Source: Prorocentrum cordatum (lineage: Eukaryota > Sar > Dinophyceae > Prorocentrales > Prorocentraceae). Taken from it: a stretch of DNA of 64,000 nt. Location of the stretch: NCBI GenBank assembly GCA_963575745.1, contig CAUYUJ010003603.1, positions 227,501 to 291,500 of the forward strand, in the 5' to 3' direction. Shown piece by piece: positions 62,776 through 64,000 of this stretch. A program made the position numbers and the translations under genes. A model generated the notes under the pieces. The model was not told where the DNA came from. It was given only the letters and a program-made list of their open reading frames with translations, and did no database searches. The number at the start of each line of letters is the position of its first letter. The stretch's first letter is position 1.

Positions 62776-64000
62776 GATGGGCGACACCAAAATAGAGAGC
62801 ACTGTGAGTGGATCTGAGAGTGAGCGACCTGAGTGTGATTGAGTCTGACTGCGAGTGAGCCCAGGAATGGCTGAGTGTGGGTGAGTCTAGGACTGGGAGG
62901 GCCTGAGTACGGGTGCGTCTGGGTATGAGTGAGTCTGCGTACGAGTGATTCTGAGCGTGAGTGCGACTGGGTCTGAGCAAGTCTGAGTGTGAGTGAGTCT
63001 GAGTATGAGTCTGACGAGTCTGAGTCTGAGTATGCGTGAGTCTGAGTGCGACTGAGTCTGAGTGCGAGGGGGTCTATGTGTGTGCGTGTGCGAGGGGGTC
63101 TATGAGTGCGATTGAGTCCGGGTGTGAGTGGGTCTCTTGATGAGTGAGTTTGAGCGCTAATCGATATGAGTGTAAGCGAGTCTGAGTATGATTGAGTCTG
63201 ATGAGGGGTGAGTCTGAGCTTGAGTGGGTATGGGTCTGGCGGGGAAGAGGAGGAGGAGGAGGGAGGTGTGATCGATGTGGGTGTGAGCGATTGGAGTGTG
63301 AGTGCCCCCCTGAGTGCGGGTGAGCCTAGGAATGATTAAGCTCGAGTGAGAGCGAGTCTATAGGGAGAGGGAGTTTGAGTATGAGCGAGTCTGAGTGTGA
63401 GTGAGTCTGCGTCGGAGTGAGTCTGAGCGTGGACAAGTCTGAGTGAGAGCGGGTCTGAGTCTGAGTGTCGAGACTGAGACTGAATATGAGTGAGTCGAGT
63501 GTGAGTGAATTTGAGTGTGAGTGGGTCTGGGTATGAGCGGGTCTCAGTGAGTGAGCCCGAGCGTGGGCAAGTCCGAAAATGATTTGGTTTTGGTATTGGT
63601 AAGATAGGTATGCGTCTGAGTATGAGTGGACCTGAGTACGAGTGAGTTTGTGTATGGGTGAGTCTGAGGCTCGGCAAATCCCGAAGGGAGTACACCCGAG
63701 TGTGAGCTAATCTAAGTGTGAGTGAGCCTTGGTGCGAGCGACTGTGACAATGATTTGGATCTAAGTACGAGGGCGTTTGGGTATGCGTGGGTCACAAATA
63801 TGACTGAGCAAGTTTGAGTGCGAGTGCGTCCAGGTATGAGAGACTGGGTACCGGCGCGTCTGAGTATGATTGAGTCTGTTTGTGGGTGAGTCTGCGTGTG
63901 AGTGAGTCTGCGAGCGAGCAAGACAGTGCGAGAGTGCCTGATTATGAGTTTGACGTGTCCGAGTCTGAGTATGCGTCAGTCTGGGTGTGAGTGAGTCTGG
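62776..64000. repeat. GAGTCTGAGT degenerate array, long
   Basis: GAGTCTGAGTGTGAGTGAGT and variants fill the rest of the window, interrupted only by a short GGA run at 63248-63265. The array continues beyond the window edge. Confidence 0.9.

Noticed and set aside
62756-63921. Thr, Ser, His and Leu rich minus-strand frames
   Set aside because: They are translations of the GAGTCT array; the same peptides appear at 52.3, 55.2 and 56.4 kb wherever the array occurs.
1-64000. Spliced-leader genes, tRNA, rRNA and snRNA genes
   Set aside because: I looked for the dinoflagellate spliced-leader core and obvious RNA-gene signatures by eye and saw none. A covariance-model scan would be needed to exclude tRNAs.

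Overview
The window looks like dinoflagellate nuclear DNA, from a species with a large, repeat-filled genome. There is no rRNA, tRNA, bacterial-style operon or intact host gene that I can support. Instead it holds decayed coding remains of several mobile-element families that I associate with dinoflagellates, set among microsatellites, degenerate satellites and two 100-N scaffold gaps (12377-12476 and 54040-54139). Species cannot be named from the sequence. Domain assignments below rest on visible motifs and remembered family patterns; no search was run.

Layout. 1.2-4.7 kb (minus strand) carries unidentified, frameshifted coding remnants, one with a WW-like segment. 5.27-9.05 kb (minus) is a decayed LINE with AP-type endonuclease, reverse transcriptase, two zinc fingers and a C-terminal methyltransferase-like domain. 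9.1-9.55 kb is a short copy of a 90-bp satellite that returns as a long array at 59.9-61.7 kb. 9.6-16 kb is unique sequence plus microsatellites and short tandem arrays. 16.8-18.83 kb (minus) is a second, different LINE in many frames, with a zinc-knuckle LINE tail at 19.5-19.8 kb and a 152-bp foldback element at 19.95-20.10 kb. A TIR element of about 220 bp lies at 22.08-22.30 kb, with a second copy at 43.66-43.87 kb.

24.4-30.4 kb (plus, very GC-rich) is the most interesting locus. It is a decayed polyprotein of a tyrosine-recombinase (DIRS-like) retroelement with, in order, a Gag-like region, reverse transcriptase, an RNase H-like segment, a C5-cytosine-methyltransferase domain and a tyrosine recombinase. 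The methyltransferase motif IV reads PRQ where PCQ is expected. Two pairs of direct repeats follow it (30.55-31.8 kb). 31.9-34.6 kb is a CpG-rich satellite with terminal segments shared with 23 kb. 36.24-37.70 kb (minus) is the best-preserved reading frame: the amino-terminal 486 codons of a Helitron-like protein family, cut off cleanly by a trinucleotide array. A 73-bp tandem repeat follows at 37.8-38.3 kb.

38.5-64 kb is almost entirely satellite and microsatellite DNA: degenerate satellites at 38.5-39.6 and 41.9-42.8 kb, purine-rich tracts, a fairly unique stretch at 46.7-50.4 kb with no recognisable gene, a large TAC array, and a higher-order mix of GAGTCT-type arrays with a 150-bp satellite. 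A tandem segmental duplication of about 1 kb lies at 57.4-59.5 kb. The genes do not work together as a pathway; the window records successive insertion, decay and satellite expansion.
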